64,000 bases of DNA from Helichrysum umbraculigerum (taxonomy: Eukaryota > Streptophyta > Magnoliopsida > Asterales > Asteraceae): the NCBI GenBank assembly GCA_949592205.1, contig CATIUR010000005.1, forward strand, positions 88,528,777 to 88,592,776, given 5' to 3'. A program made the translations under genes and the position numbers. The notes beneath the pieces were generated by a model. It was not told where the DNA came from. It did not search any database and saw only the letters and a program-made list of their open reading frames with translations. The stretch's first letter is position 1; the number at the start of each line of letters is the position of its first letter. Below are positions 43,809-54,901 of this stretch, in pieces.

Positions 43809-44031
43809 GGTAGACTCTATCCGATTCGGGTTTTACTAGTACCCGCCGGGTACCACACCGGGTACGCCCCCATACGTTTCAAATCGGGTTGGACCCGGGT
43901 TGTACCCGAACCGGTTCCAAAAGCCGGTTTTAATACACGGTTTTTACACTAGCCATTGTGTTTGAGCTCCTAGCCGTTTTATATCCGTTTTTTTTTGCTT
44001 TTTTTTTACCATTTTGCCATCCTAAAACTAG

Positions 44032-44039
44032 TATAAATA
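44032..44039 (+). promoter_or_regulatory. TATA box upstream of the hAT transposase
   Basis: TATAAATA 130 bp before the presumed ATG at 44169, in a sensible position for the transposase promoter. Confidence 0.65.
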
Positions 44040-44168
44040 GATACATTGGGTTTGGGTTAGTTACAACACTCAAACTCACTCATTCCAGTGAAAAAACACT
44101 CAAAACGCTTACGATTTACATACGAAACTCTCAAAACATTACTCTCATCCTCTCAAAACGCTCTCATA

Positions 44169-44834
44169 ATGGCAACTCAAAGTTCCTCAACTAACGATTT
44201 TGTTGGTTCGTCAAATGCGTCAAATGCACCAACCATTGTTCAAGTCTTTACAACAAAACGTAATCCGGAGATTTGGTGTAACTTTGACAAAGTGTTGTTG
44301 TCGGATGGTTCGACTAAAGCACATTGTAAACGATGTGGGAGTTTTTTAAAAGCCGACTCCAACTCAACGTTGAGCGAACATACTTTAAAGTATTGTAGTG
44401 CAAACAAAACTAATCCGGAGGAGGGTCAAGCAACCATGTCACGGGATGGAGGTATTTTCACATACCAAGCGGATCGTTGTCGAGAAGCATTTGCCGGCTT
44501 TGTGATTCAAGAAGCTTTGCCGTTCAACCACTTCGACAACCCTCGGCTTACTAAGGTTATTCAAAATACTCTTCAACCCCGATATAATCATGTATCACGT
44601 CTTACTCTTAGACGTGATGCACTTAAATTGTGAAAAAAATGCTAAAATTCAACTAATAACCTGTTTTGAAAACTTAACTACAAGTGTATCACTAACAACC
44701 GATGTTTGGTCGGCTCCTCATGGTTTGCCCGGTTCGTACCTTTGTGTTACCGCACATTGGGTTGATCCCTCAACTTGGCAAATGATGAAACCTACCATTG
44801 CTTTTGAAGACTTTGAGTATCCTCACACGGGTCA
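44169..44834 (+). pseudogene. hAT transposase, N-terminal part (BED finger, first catalytic Asp)
   Basis: ATG 44169 (MATQSSST). A BED-type zinc finger is visible (WCNFDKVLLSDGSTKAHCKRC through LSEHTLKYC). It is followed by the REAFAGFVIQEALPFNHFDN block and, in another frame, the TTDVWSAPHG motif containing the first catalytic Asp. At 44631-44640 a TGA replaces the Trp of the LWKNAK motif and an extra A in the run shifts the frame. The fragment ends at FEYPHTG, where a solo LTR is inserted at 44834; it continues in phase at 55625. Confidence 0.88.
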
Positions 44835-45448
44835 TGTAACACCCGGTCAAAAATCACAATTTTCGCGCCAATTTTTAACTTTAAATAATTACATTTTAAA
44901 GTTCAAACGAAACATTTTTACTAATAATATTTACGAAAAGCATAAACAAAATTATGAAATTAAAATATTAAATTTATTTTATTTTCGGATATAAAACACG
45001 GGTATTTTGTACTGTGGTTGGAAACCACAGTCCACGAGATAAGGATCTGAGTTTGGATAAAACCCAAATCCCTCCCCATTTCCACCCCATTTTCACCATC
45101 TTCTTCTTTTTCTCCATCTCATTTTCTCTCTAAAACACAACCACCAACCACCACCACCGCCGGCTACCACCACCGCCGGCCACCATCACCGCCGCCGTCA
45201 CCATCATCATCGTCATCAACAGCAACAACAACAAACATCATCATCACCATCATCCTCATCTTCATCATCAAGATCATCAACATCATTTTCAAACTTTGAA
45301 ATCATCAAATCGTAAGAAACCTTTCGTTTTCCTTTGTTATTTCGTATTTATAACATCCATATTATCATATACTAGCTTTATATAAACGGATTTAGCTCGA
45401 AAATAGCTTAGATCTTGGTTTTGGTACAAAAATCGTCGAACAGACGAC

Positions 45449-45640
45449 AACGTCGCATTTGGACCAAAAACAGTGCTGCGACGTCGCAGCCAACGTCGCA
45501 TGAAATTGCGAACGTCGCATATAGCGACGTCGACACTTACGTTGCACTAGACCCTGACGTCGCATATAGCGACGTAGACTCCAACGTCGCAGTACAATCG
45601 TACAGCGATGCCAACCCCAACGTCACACCCAACGTCGCAG
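45449..45640. repeat. CGACGTCGCA array in solo LTR A
   Basis: Around ten ACGTCGCA or TGCGACGT words, some as the perfect palindrome TGCGACGTCGCA, at about 0.6-0.8 kb into the LTR. Confidence 0.88.
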
Positions 45641-45796
45641 GTCACAGAACCTTAAAAACCTATGATTTTCACTAAGTGTCGGAACCAAATTTTACCACTT
45701 GATTTTACTCCGAATTTGGATTTCTGGTGCGATTTTACTAAAGCAATGTAGTACAAATAAAAATTTTACAAGCTGACTTGGCAGCTCGACCCCAAC

Positions 45797-45850
45797 CAGG
45801 GGCTCTGCCCCTTGGACCCCGCTATTAGGGGCGCTGCCCCCGAACCCCCG
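45797..45850. repeat. GC-rich GGGGCTCTGCCCC / GGGGCGCTGCCCC double hairpin
   Basis: Two short stem-loops in tandem (AGGGGCTCTGCCCCT, then GGGGCGCTGCCCC), followed by CCCCCGTACA. Same structure at about 57280-57335 in solo LTR B. Confidence 0.75.
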
Positions 45851-47106
45851 TACACGGTCTTTAAAACCAAGCGACAAACAAACATTCGAACTACTTACTT
45901 GGTCAGACTATTTGATCTCGTACTTATATGACCTCACGTGTTTAGGACACTAGGAGGTTATCATCCGGACAACACACGTATCGTAGGATCGCTGCCAACT
46001 CACAGGTGAGTTTCATAGCCCCACTCTTTCAATTGTTTTACTGTTTTCGGGGTGAAACACATGCTCAATTACTGTTTTCGAATTATAATAATAATATTTT
46101 ATAATTCACAATTATCTTTATTACTGCCATGTAATACGAATGTGTAATACCTAGAAATTACACCCACCATAATGTTTTGAGATAGTATCAATACTTAACC
46201 TAGATAGGTTACAACCGTACACTGTTAGATTGTTGGAAAACAATTACCACTATATGACTTGATTAAGTTATCACTATCCTTTGACCATATTGTCATGGGA
46301 CAATACTATCACTTATACTAGAACTGGTTAGTTCTACCTACACTGGACAACGACTAGACTTTTACAGGATTAGTTTCCCTTTTGGGACTACGACTGCTCA
46401 TACAGACCAGGACTTCTAAACTGGAATGGTACCCAAGTAAATAACAACCAAGGACTTCAGATATACTTGCTAGGCTGAGGCTAGGAGTATACATTAGTGA
46501 CAAACGTTAGTATAGGATCTTTATACTAATACAAACTAACTAGGTGATGACTGTTCATACCTAGGCTCAATGTGTTACAATTTATATCTAAGTATTGTAC
46601 ATACATATTTAGATACAATATATTACTTCATGCGTGGCATGATACACTGTTACTTGTGTTTGTAGATTTGACTTATATATGTATATATATATACTCATAC
46701 ACTATATCAAGCACTTGGTGCTTCTTGCAATTTACATATGCATATTGGCATACATACATACAAACACAACTACTCAAGTCAGGCGCATCGTAGTACGGCT
46801 GACTCTCATTTACTTAGCTAGGTCTGTCATAGTATAGCTGGCTCTACATTTCACCAGTCGGGCTTGTCGTTGTACAGCCGGCACAATTACATACTTTGCT
46901 TGCGGGCAATGCGGACGATGTTCCAGAAGGGACACATAACGATGCCACGGTAAAGTGGGCACAAAACGATGCCACGGTATTGCCGTGGGCACAAGGATGT
47001 ATTCGCGGTAAAGCGATACACTCTATGGATGGGCGGGCTTATGCTCGTGATCCACATACATTAGTTAAAGGGTCGGTGAGTTTTCACGCGAGGCCGTTAG
47101 CTCGAT

Positions 47107-47287
47107 CATGTTCGGGTTAGCTTTTGCTAGCCGGGTAAACGAACATACTCAACCATCAAACATGTTTGGGTTAGCTTTTGCTAGCCGGTTAAACAAAAAT
47201 ACTCAACCACCAAACATGTTCGGGTTAGCTTTTGCTAGCCGGGTAAACGAACATACTCAACAATTAATCATGTTCGGGTTAGCTTAT
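47107..47287 (+). repeat. 54-bp tandem repeat, about 4 copies, in solo LTR A
   Basis: Unit opening CATGTTCGGGTTAGCTTTTG, with starts at 47107, 47161, 47215 and 47269. The fourth copy is cut at 47287 by the Athila-type element and continues at 54907. Solo LTR B has one related copy near 58428-58480. The repeated peptide MFGLAFASR in one frame is an artefact of the 54-bp period. Confidence 0.9.
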
Positions 47288-47755
47288 TGATAAGCGTCAA
47301 ATAGATAGTATATTTTATAATAATTTATTATATATATATATACATTTTAGTGCATTTATATGATTTTAGATACTTATTTCGTTAATATTTGCAGAGATAT
47401 ATTTTAAAGTGGAGATTGAAGAAAAGGAACGAAAACAAGGCAAAAACTGAAGAAAAAGAAGATTAAATGAAGACTCGAAGAAAATGTAGCTAAAACCTTG
47501 AAGAAATAATGAAGATGGCTCAAAAGTAGAGTGATAACATCAATTAAGTGTTTTGAATGGAGCTTGGATGAAAAGGAGCGGAATTTAGATCAAAAACTGA
47601 AGAAAAGTGTAAATGCTGAATTTTCCTGCTATGCGTTAGTATTTTGGCCATAACTTCCTCATACGAAGTCCAAATGAGTTGATTCAAGCGGAAAAATTTA
47701 GCTAACACATAGGGCTACAACATATCAAAAATTAAGCACATTTGGATAAAAACTC

Positions 47756-47880
47756 AACCGCCGGTTGGGCCTTTCAACCGGCGGTTGGACCAAAATTTCT
47801 AGAATATTCAGCCAACGAGGAGTTGTACTTGGAAACAAAGTGCCCAACCGCCGGTTGGACCTTCCAACCTCCGGTTGGGA
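47756..47880. repeat. CCAACCGCCGGTTGG palindrome cluster
   Basis: Four AACCG(C)CGGTTGG-type palindromes or half-sites (CAACCGCCGGTTGG, CAACCGGCGGTTGG, CAACCGCCGGTTGG, CAACCTCCGGTTGG) in 125 bp directly upstream of the TATA box. Repeated at 53759-53882; related words recur at 50917-50950 and 51620-51650 in the internal region. Confidence 0.88.
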
Positions 47881-47895
47881 CCGCCACAGCTCAAT

Positions 47896-47903
47896 TATAA
47901 ATA
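47896..47903 (+). promoter_or_regulatory. TATA box of the Athila-type LTR
   Basis: TATAAATA 16 bp downstream of the palindrome cluster; the same arrangement is at 53899-53906 in the 3' LTR. Confidence 0.65.
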
Positions 47904-48904
47904 GAAAACACCTTTCAGCTTCGAAATATAACCCAATAACCTTAATAATTCGTATATTACGAATTATTAACCCCAAATTCGACTTGAAACACTTTCTAGG
48001 GGTTTTAGGAGCAATTTAGAGTCACGGGTTCGCAAGGGTTTGTCTACAATCAAGCGTACGGAGCGTGGTTCACGGTTTTGGTTTGCGTATCTTATTCTTT
48101 ATTCAATTTTGAATGTGTTTTATTATTGAATATTGATTATGATTATGTTTAACTTAATTATGAACTAATATTTATTGTATTCGCTTAGATTTATATTATT
48201 GTTGGAATTATATTATTGAATGTTTATTATACAAGAATGTCTCTATTATGATATATTAATGAAAGTTTTTGACATAATTAGACTGATTTATACAAAACTA
48301 GGATGACCATAAACTGTTTTTATAAATTAAGTAATTGTGTTTATGTCTTGATCTTAACCTTATGCGATAGACTAAGAATATAGTTAATATAAAGTAATAT
48401 TGTGATTCAAGCCTAACCATAGAAATTGTATTAATAAATTGCCGATAGATCTTATTAATTAGTAACACTTTGCGTAACCTTATGATCATGTTGCTATGAT
48501 GAAGATTTGACTTAACCCTAAGTGATCTTTTACATTAGTAATTCACCAATAATAATAACCAACAATAAATAATCTAAGTAAATACATATTTATCTCTATT
48601 TGTTTACTATCCCTAGTTAATTGTTTTCTATTGAATTGGTTATAATTTAGTATTCTTAAATACGTTCATATGGAACTAAAACGTATCCCCTTTATCTTAT
48701 CTGTATATTGTATATTTTAATTAGATTATAAATTTTATTTTAATTATAACCACCATTCCCTGTGTTCGAACTTGGACTTACTTATAAAGCTATATTATAC
48801 GAACGGGTTAATACTTGCCTGAATTGTGTGATAGTATTATTTAGTATTTCCTTAATTTAAAACTTATGATTATAATTGCCTATACTTTCCGCACATCAAG
48901 TTTT

Positions 48905-48922
48905 TGGCGCCGCTGCCGGGGA
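48905..48922 (+). other. Primer binding site of the Athila-type element
   Basis: TGGCGCCGCTGCCGGGGA six bases after the 5' LTR, the common Athila-group primer site (tRNA-Asp type). Confidence 0.9.
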
Positions 48923-49241
48923 ATGGTGCTGTTTATTATTTAAATTGGAATTTATAGTTTTTTTTTATTTTTATCCTGTAAAAATTTCTGTACATCGCAA
49001 AACCAATAGAAATATTGGCTCACCCATTGAGAATACTGACAAAAACAAAGATATAAGGAGAGTAAAGCACTACCTCATTGATTTATCATAACTTCGCGCT
49101 GACCTATTTCTCCGCTTTTGTGTACAATTAATGGAGCTACCGAGATCTGTTGACAAACTTTGTAAAAGAATTTTTATTGGAATTTTTTTTAGTTAGTTTT
49201 TATTTTCTTTTCTTTTCTACTCTTTTTCTTTTTCTTTTATT
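48923..49241 (+). other. Leader of the Athila-type element with an acceptor-like pyrimidine tract
   Basis: Untranslated leader. Its last 50 bp are almost pure pyrimidine (TTTTCTTTTCTTTTCTACTC and more) ending TTTTGACAG at about 49240-49248, which looks like a 3' splice site just before the ORF. Confidence 0.6.
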
Positions 49242-50564
49242 TTGACAGGTATGTACCACCGTAGGAATAATATTCCTGTGATTTATCAAAATGCGAGAAA
49301 CAATATTATGGATGAAGATGAGGATATGCATCGAGCTTTTGATAGGATGGAGGCATTAATTTCAAAAGCTATTCAAGATAGTGAAATTTCAATGAAGCGT
49401 AATGAAGAATTTTGGAATAAAGATCCAATTGTGAAGGATATGGAAAGCGACAAGGTGGAAAATTTTGACAAACCTGAAGATGAAGGATGTAAACCTAATG
49501 TAAATTTGGAAGAGATGGTGAGTCATATGTCGACTACAATTATGCGAATGGAAAAAACCGAAGCAATTCTAGACAGTCAAAGTGATTCCATTCAACGAAT
49601 TGCGAAATTGTTTAAAGAAATAGAAAGCACACTTGAGGAGAATCTTAGCAAAATCGAGATTGAAGGATACGAGACAAATGAAAAACCAAATTTCAACAAT
49701 TATACGCCTTCACCTTCTTGCCCAAAGGCCTTAACGGAAGAAATTATTAAAAAATACACACCTCCGCCTCCTTATCCAGCTGCTTTGAATAGAGATTATA
49801 ATGAAGTACAAGGATCAATTTTTCCAAAGCTTAAGAAAGATACTGTTAAAAGTTTATCTCGACCAGTGATTGTGAACGCTATGCAATCTATGGAGACCTC
49901 AAGTGAAAAAGTGGAAGATACCGAAACTATTGGCCACAGTCAAGGAGATTTCATTCAACAACTTGAGGAGATGATCCACACAGATAAATGCTCCCAATTA
50001 TCTAATTCCTTATTTTCTAATGATATGTCTAGTGAATTTAATCAGGTAGCAGAAAAAGAAGTTAAATGTTCAATATTGCCTAATAAAGATTATCAAGATT
50101 CTGATGAGGAATTGCTCTCGTTAATCAATTGTAATGGCGAAGAAATTCTTGAATTGAAAAACCAATATGGGGTTATGACAGAAGAGGAATTAATAGCTGC
50201 CATGGATCCAGCTATTAATGAAAGTTCATCATTTCATCCGAAGGAGAACCAACAGAAAATGGGTAATCAAGTAAGGATTGGAAACGAAACAGAAAACATA
50301 ATTTGCGGTAATCAGATATCAAACGACAGATGGATTACAACAAAGTCGACAGTTGAAATCCAAACGGTGGTTGAGTTGACACAACCAACGGTTGAAGTAT
50401 CTATAAGCACAAGTTCATTGTTTTACAAATATGAAGATCTTTTTTGGCAATTCGAGCGAAAAGCAAGTTTCTCACAGTTTTTGAAAAATCATGGAGCATC
50501 ACGGTCTGGACAAATGCCTGCATTAAACGATAAGTATTTCTTTACTTTAATTTTATTAAATTAA
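49242..50564 (+). CDS. Unrecognised acidic coiled-coil-like ORF of the Athila-type element, 440 aa
   Basis: The frame opens at 49242; the first ATG in frame is 49251 (MYHRRNN). The protein is acidic and Glu/Lys/Asn-rich, with likely coiled-coil stretches at about residues 25-60 and 85-145, and paired Pro-rich repeats (YTPSPSCPKAL and YTPPPPYPAAL) near 150-180. No gag domain, zinc knuckle, protease or polymerase motif was recognised. It occupies the gag position after the primer site, so a diverged or replaced gag is plausible. The frame is intact, although the LTRs are about 1% diverged, which suggests it was under selection at least until insertion. Confidence 0.6.
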   Translation: MTGMYHRRNNIPVIYQNARNNIMDEDEDMHRAFDRMEALISKAIQDSEISMKRNEEFWNKDPIVKDMESDKVENFDKPEDEGCKPNVNLEEMVSHMSTTIMRMEKTEAILDSQSDSIQRIAKLFKEIESTLEENLSKIEIEGYETNEKPNFNNYTPSPSCPKALTEEIIKKYTPPPPYPAALNRDYNEVQGSIFPKLKKDTVKSLSRPVIVNAMQSMETSSEKVEDTETIGHSQGDFIQQLEEMIHTDKCSQLSNSLFSNDMSSEFNQVAEKEVKCSILPNKDYQDSDEELLSLINCNGEEILELKNQYGVMTEEELIAAMDPAINESSSFHPKENQQKMGNQVRIGNETENIICGNQISNDRWITTKSTVEIQTVVELTQPTVEVSISTSSLFYKYEDLFWQFERKASFSQFLKNHGASRSGQMPALNDKYFFTLILLN

Positions 50565-53290
50565 AATTTTTGGATTATTTATAGATATTACCATCCATGC
50601 TTAGTTTTAAGTGTGGGGAAAGTCACTAGATTTTACGTAAATAAGTTTGGAGTCAAGCTAGTGACTCGAACAAAAACAAGCGCTTCTCGGGAGGCAACCC
50701 GTGCTTGTATATTAGGTTGTATTTTTAATTCGTAGGTAGTTTTGTTAGATTTCAATTTTTTTTAGGTGCTTTTAGTTTATTTTTAAGATAGGAACAAGAA
50801 ACCACTATTACTAGAAAACAATACTGGAACTCAGGTACGCAATTTATATTAAATAAGGCTAAATAAATAAAATAAGATATAAAAGTCGTTATTTTGGAAA
50901 ACTGCTGCTAGCAACCAACCGGCGGTTGACTTAGTTAACCGGCGGTTGGGCAGGTTTCTCAAAATTTCAGCTAAATTGTTTTTAATTGGGCTGATTCATA
51001 TGAGTTTTTAAATCGAAAAATTTTCTATTACAATTATTTGGTCTTATTTTAATATTTTAATATGATGGAGTTTTAAAACAATTAAGATTAAATGATGAAA
51101 ATTTGGGCCAATTAAGTTTTTGAACTATACTGCTTAATTACATATGGGCCATACACTATTTTGATTAAACAATGTGCTAAAATGATTTTATGATTTTTAA
51201 AATGTTGAGGTAGATTTTTAAATAAACTTACTAATAAGGGTTTCGATTTTTAAATTGGGTTTGTTAAAGATGGACTTTTAACTAATTAAATTACCTTTTG
51301 AACTATTTGGAAGCTTTAATATGATCATGAGATGTTAGGCTTCAAGATTAACATGTTAAAAACATCTTTGGGTCTTTAAACACACTAAGAGATAAATTAT
51401 AAAATGAGGATCCAAATCATGATTAGATTTTATATTGAACTTTTAATAGGCTATTTAATTTTAAGCACTAGATGATTAAATTAGAAATATATATCTTCAG
51501 GGATATTAGGATATAAAATAGAGGTGCTATTAAACTAGTAGTTACTACGGGCCATTAAGATTAAAATATATAGACTATTAATAAGTTATTGATTTAGGGC
51601 ATTAATGGACAGATTCAATCCACGGTTGATTGTGTCAGCCGGCGATTGGCTTTATTTAAGGATAACCTACGAATAGCAATGGTTTAAATATTTGTTACAT
51701 AATTAGCCTAAGCGAAATGACAATAGTGACAGTATTTAATAGTATATGGTTATGTGTTTCTTTCTTATTTTTAATATTTTTATTTTTACTTTAGTTTTTA
51801 TTTAGAATATTTTAGTTTTTATTTTTATATTATCTGGTATGTTTAATTTGTTTGTTTGTTTTGCTAGAATTCATAAGTACTTATGAGGCTGAAGTATAGT
51901 ACAGCTGAACAATGCATTGAAATTTTTGGAAATTTAATAAGTTTATCTTATTAAGTATGAACTTTGTGGGTGTATTCCCTGGAAACCCTCACGAGACTAT
52001 AACTCGTCCACTCGGGATACTGAGGGGTTTAAAGGCTTATTGCATATGCTAAATGCAATCGTGATTAACTACGAAAGTGTGGATGTTGTATATTTTTGAG
52101 TAAAGATCGCGGAAACCAATACGTTGAACTACAAATAGAAAAGATGAACCATTAAGCCGAATCAGATAACGATAATCGCTTCTAAGTCAGGGGAGTTTTT
52201 CTGTTCTACTTTTTCTTTCCCTTACTCACTTTTGTTTATCAATTTTTATACAATGAGGGCATTGTATAATTTAAGTGTGGGGATAGGGTTCGTAAGAAAA
52301 AGAATTTTTTTAATTAAACAATCAAGTTTGTCTTGTCTAATATTTTTGAAAATTTAAAATTTTTAAGTTAATAACTAAGTATTTATTAGTTAGAATACTT
52401 TTGTTAAAAGTTTTGTTTTGTATTTAAAGGTTTAGATTTTAATGTGGATTAACTATTTTATACATATAACGTAAGCTACTTAATAATAAGTAATATATAG
52501 TTATATGATATGATGTACTAATAGGCAATCTATATGAGGATTTCTGAATTTTAAAAAAATTAATAAAATAACTTGTATATTATTTTATGATACATAATAT
52601 GATGTATGACATAAAAAGTCTTAAATTTTAAATTTATTATACAATAATTTTATATATCTTTTTACTTATGTGAAAACATTTGGGGGTATATATTGATGGT
52701 TTCCTCTGTTATACGAAAGTATAAACCTGGTCTCTATTAATATATACTTAAAAATTAAGCAAACGCAAGTCAAAAGTACTTGAAAAGTCTTAAAAATAAA
52801 AGATACCTAATGAGGTCGCCAAAATGGTTTGACCGAGTCTGGTTTTGCTTAAACCTGAATCAAGTTATGTCGCTCTGTTGCATGAAAATGCAGACCTGTC
52901 ACCAATGTCGGGATTCTTAAAAATGTATTTCATATATTTAATGGGAATATAAAAGAAAATTGTATAATTTAAATTTAAAAGTATATCATATATGGAAATC
53001 ATAAGTAATATACATACTAACAATAAATGTGTATTCAGAAGTATAAATATAGATTGTTTAAAGTGGACAAGTATATTAGTAATCATTCATGAACTATATG
53101 TTGCACTAACAATAATAATTTTTATTTGTACATTATAGTTATCCATGTTAATTAAATTGTTTACATTTTTTAACTTATGAAACATATTTTTAATTTAAGT
53201 ATTTTGATTATTAAATATTAGTTTGATGCTTATCTTAATTTTATTCAGTATTCTACTTGAGGACAAGCAGAAATTAAGTGTGGGGATATT
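50565..53290 (+). other. Non-coding 3' half of the Athila-type element
   Basis: 2.7 kb, strongly AT-rich, no gene. It holds the Athila-like GGGAGGCAACCCG motif (about 50688-50702), CCGGCGGTTG words related to the LTR palindromes, the CCTCACGAGACTATAACTCG block (about 51988), and three copies of TAAGTGTGGGGA: 50608, 52272 and the terminal polypurine tract at 53276. Confidence 0.75.
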
Positions 53291-54901
53291 TGATAAGCAT
53301 CAAATAGATAGTATATTTTATAATAATTTATCCCTATATTTATATACATTTTAGTGCATTTATATGATTTTAGATACTTATTTCGTTAATATTTGCAGAG
53401 ATATATTTTAAAGTGGAGATTGAAGAAAAGGAACGAAAACAAGGCAAAAACTGAAGAAAAAGAAGATTAAATGAAGACTCGAAAAAAATGTAGCTAAAAC
53501 CTTGAAGAAATAATGAAGATGGCCCAAAAGTAGAGTGATAACATCAATTAAGTGTTTTGAATGGAGCTTGGATGAAAAGGAGCGGAATTTAGATCAAAAA
53601 CCGAAGAAAAGTGTAAATGCTGAATTTCCTGCTATGCGTTAGTATTTTGGCCATAACTTCCTCATACGAAGTCCAAATGAGTTGATTCAAGCGGCCAAAT
53701 TTAGCTAAGACATAGGGCTACAACATATCAAAAATTCAGCACATTTGGATAAAAACTCAACCGCCGGTTGGGCCTTTCAACCGGCGGTTGGACCAAAATT
53801 TCTAGAATATTCAGCCAACGAGGAGTTGTACTTGGAAACAAAGTGCCCAACCGCCGGTTGGACCTTCCAACCTCCGGTTGGGACCGCCACAGCTCAATTA
53901 TAAATAGAAAACACCTTTCAGCTTCGAAATATAACCCAATAACCTTAATAATTCGTATATTACGAATTATTAACCCCAAATTCGACTTGAAACACTTTCT
54001 AGGGGTTTTAGGAGCAATTTAGAGTCACGGGTTCGCAAGGGTTTGTCTACAATCAAGCGTACGGAGCGTGGTTCACGGTTTTGGTTTGCGTATCTTATTC
54101 TTTATTTAATTTTGAATGTGTTTTATTATTGAATATTGATTATGATTATGTTTAACTTAATTATGAACTAATATTTATTGTATTCGCTTAGATTTATATT
54201 ATTGTTGGAATTATATTATTGAATGTTTATTATACAAGAATGTCTCTATTATGATATATTAATGAAAGTTCTTGACATAATTAGACTGATTTATACAAAA
54301 CTAGGATGACTATAAACTGTTTTTATAAATTAAGTAATTGTGTTTATGTCTTGATCTTAACCTTATGCGATAGACTAAGAATATAGTTAATATAAAGTAA
54401 TATTGTGATTCAAGCCTAACCATAGAAATTGTATTAATAAATTGCTGATAGATCTTATTAATTAGTAACACTTTGCGTAACCTTATGATCGTGTTGCTAT
54501 GATGAAGATTTGACTTAACCCTAAGTGATCTTCTACATTAGTAATTCACCAATAATAATAACCAACAATAAATAATCTAAGTAAATACATATTTATCTCT
54601 ATTTGTTTACTATCCCTAGTTGATTGTTTTCTATTGAATTGGTTATAATTTAGTATTCTTAAATACGTTCATACGGAACTAAAACGTATCCCCCTTATCT
54701 TATCTGTGTATTGTATATTTTAATTAAATTATAAATTCTATTTTAATTATAACCACCATTCCCTGTGTTCGAACTTGGACTTACTTATAAAGCTATATTA
54801 TACGAACGGGCTAATACTTGCCTGAATTGTGTGATAGTATTATTTAGTATTTCCTTAATTTAAAACTTGTGATTATAATTGCATATACTTTCCGCACATC
54901 A
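53291..54901 (+). repeat. 3' LTR of the Athila-type element
   Basis: Copy of 47288-48898 with scattered substitutions and a changed TA tract at about 53332-53345. CTTAT follows at 54902-54906, then solo LTR A resumes. Confidence 0.93.

Larger units (their letters stand above)
47288..48898 (+). repeat. 5' LTR of the Athila-type element
   Basis: Contains a cluster of CAACCGCCGGTTGG palindromes (47756-47880), a TATA box at 47896-47903 just after it, and a TA microsatellite near 47329-47342 that differs in the other LTR. The 84-codon frame at 47765-48019 recurs in the other LTR and is not convincing as a gene. Confidence 0.93.
47288..54901 (+). mobile_element. Non-autonomous Athila-type LTR retrotransposon
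   Basis: LTRs 47288-48898 and 53291-54901, both 1,611 bp, starting TGATAAGC and ending GCACATCA; TSD CTTAT at 47283-47287 and 54902-54906. The primer site TGGCGCCGCTGCCGGGGA and the GGGAGGCAACCCG motif after the ORF (about 50690) are Athila habits. The internal region is 4.4 kb with a single 440-codon ORF and no protease, RT or integrase. The LTRs differ at about 1% of positions by eye. Confidence 0.87.

Noticed and set aside
43671..43952. 93-codon frame with a TRPGQYP repeat
   Set aside because: Encoded by the hAT subterminal tandem repeat; not a plausible protein.
47108..47290. 60-codon frame with an 18-residue repeated peptide
   Set aside because: Direct product of the 54-bp tandem repeat, whose length is a multiple of three.
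47765..48019. 84-codon frame in the Athila-type LTR (also 53768-54022), with an antisense 83-codon frame
   Set aside because: It lies over the palindrome cluster and TATA box, is open on both strands, and occurs only as part of the duplicated LTR.
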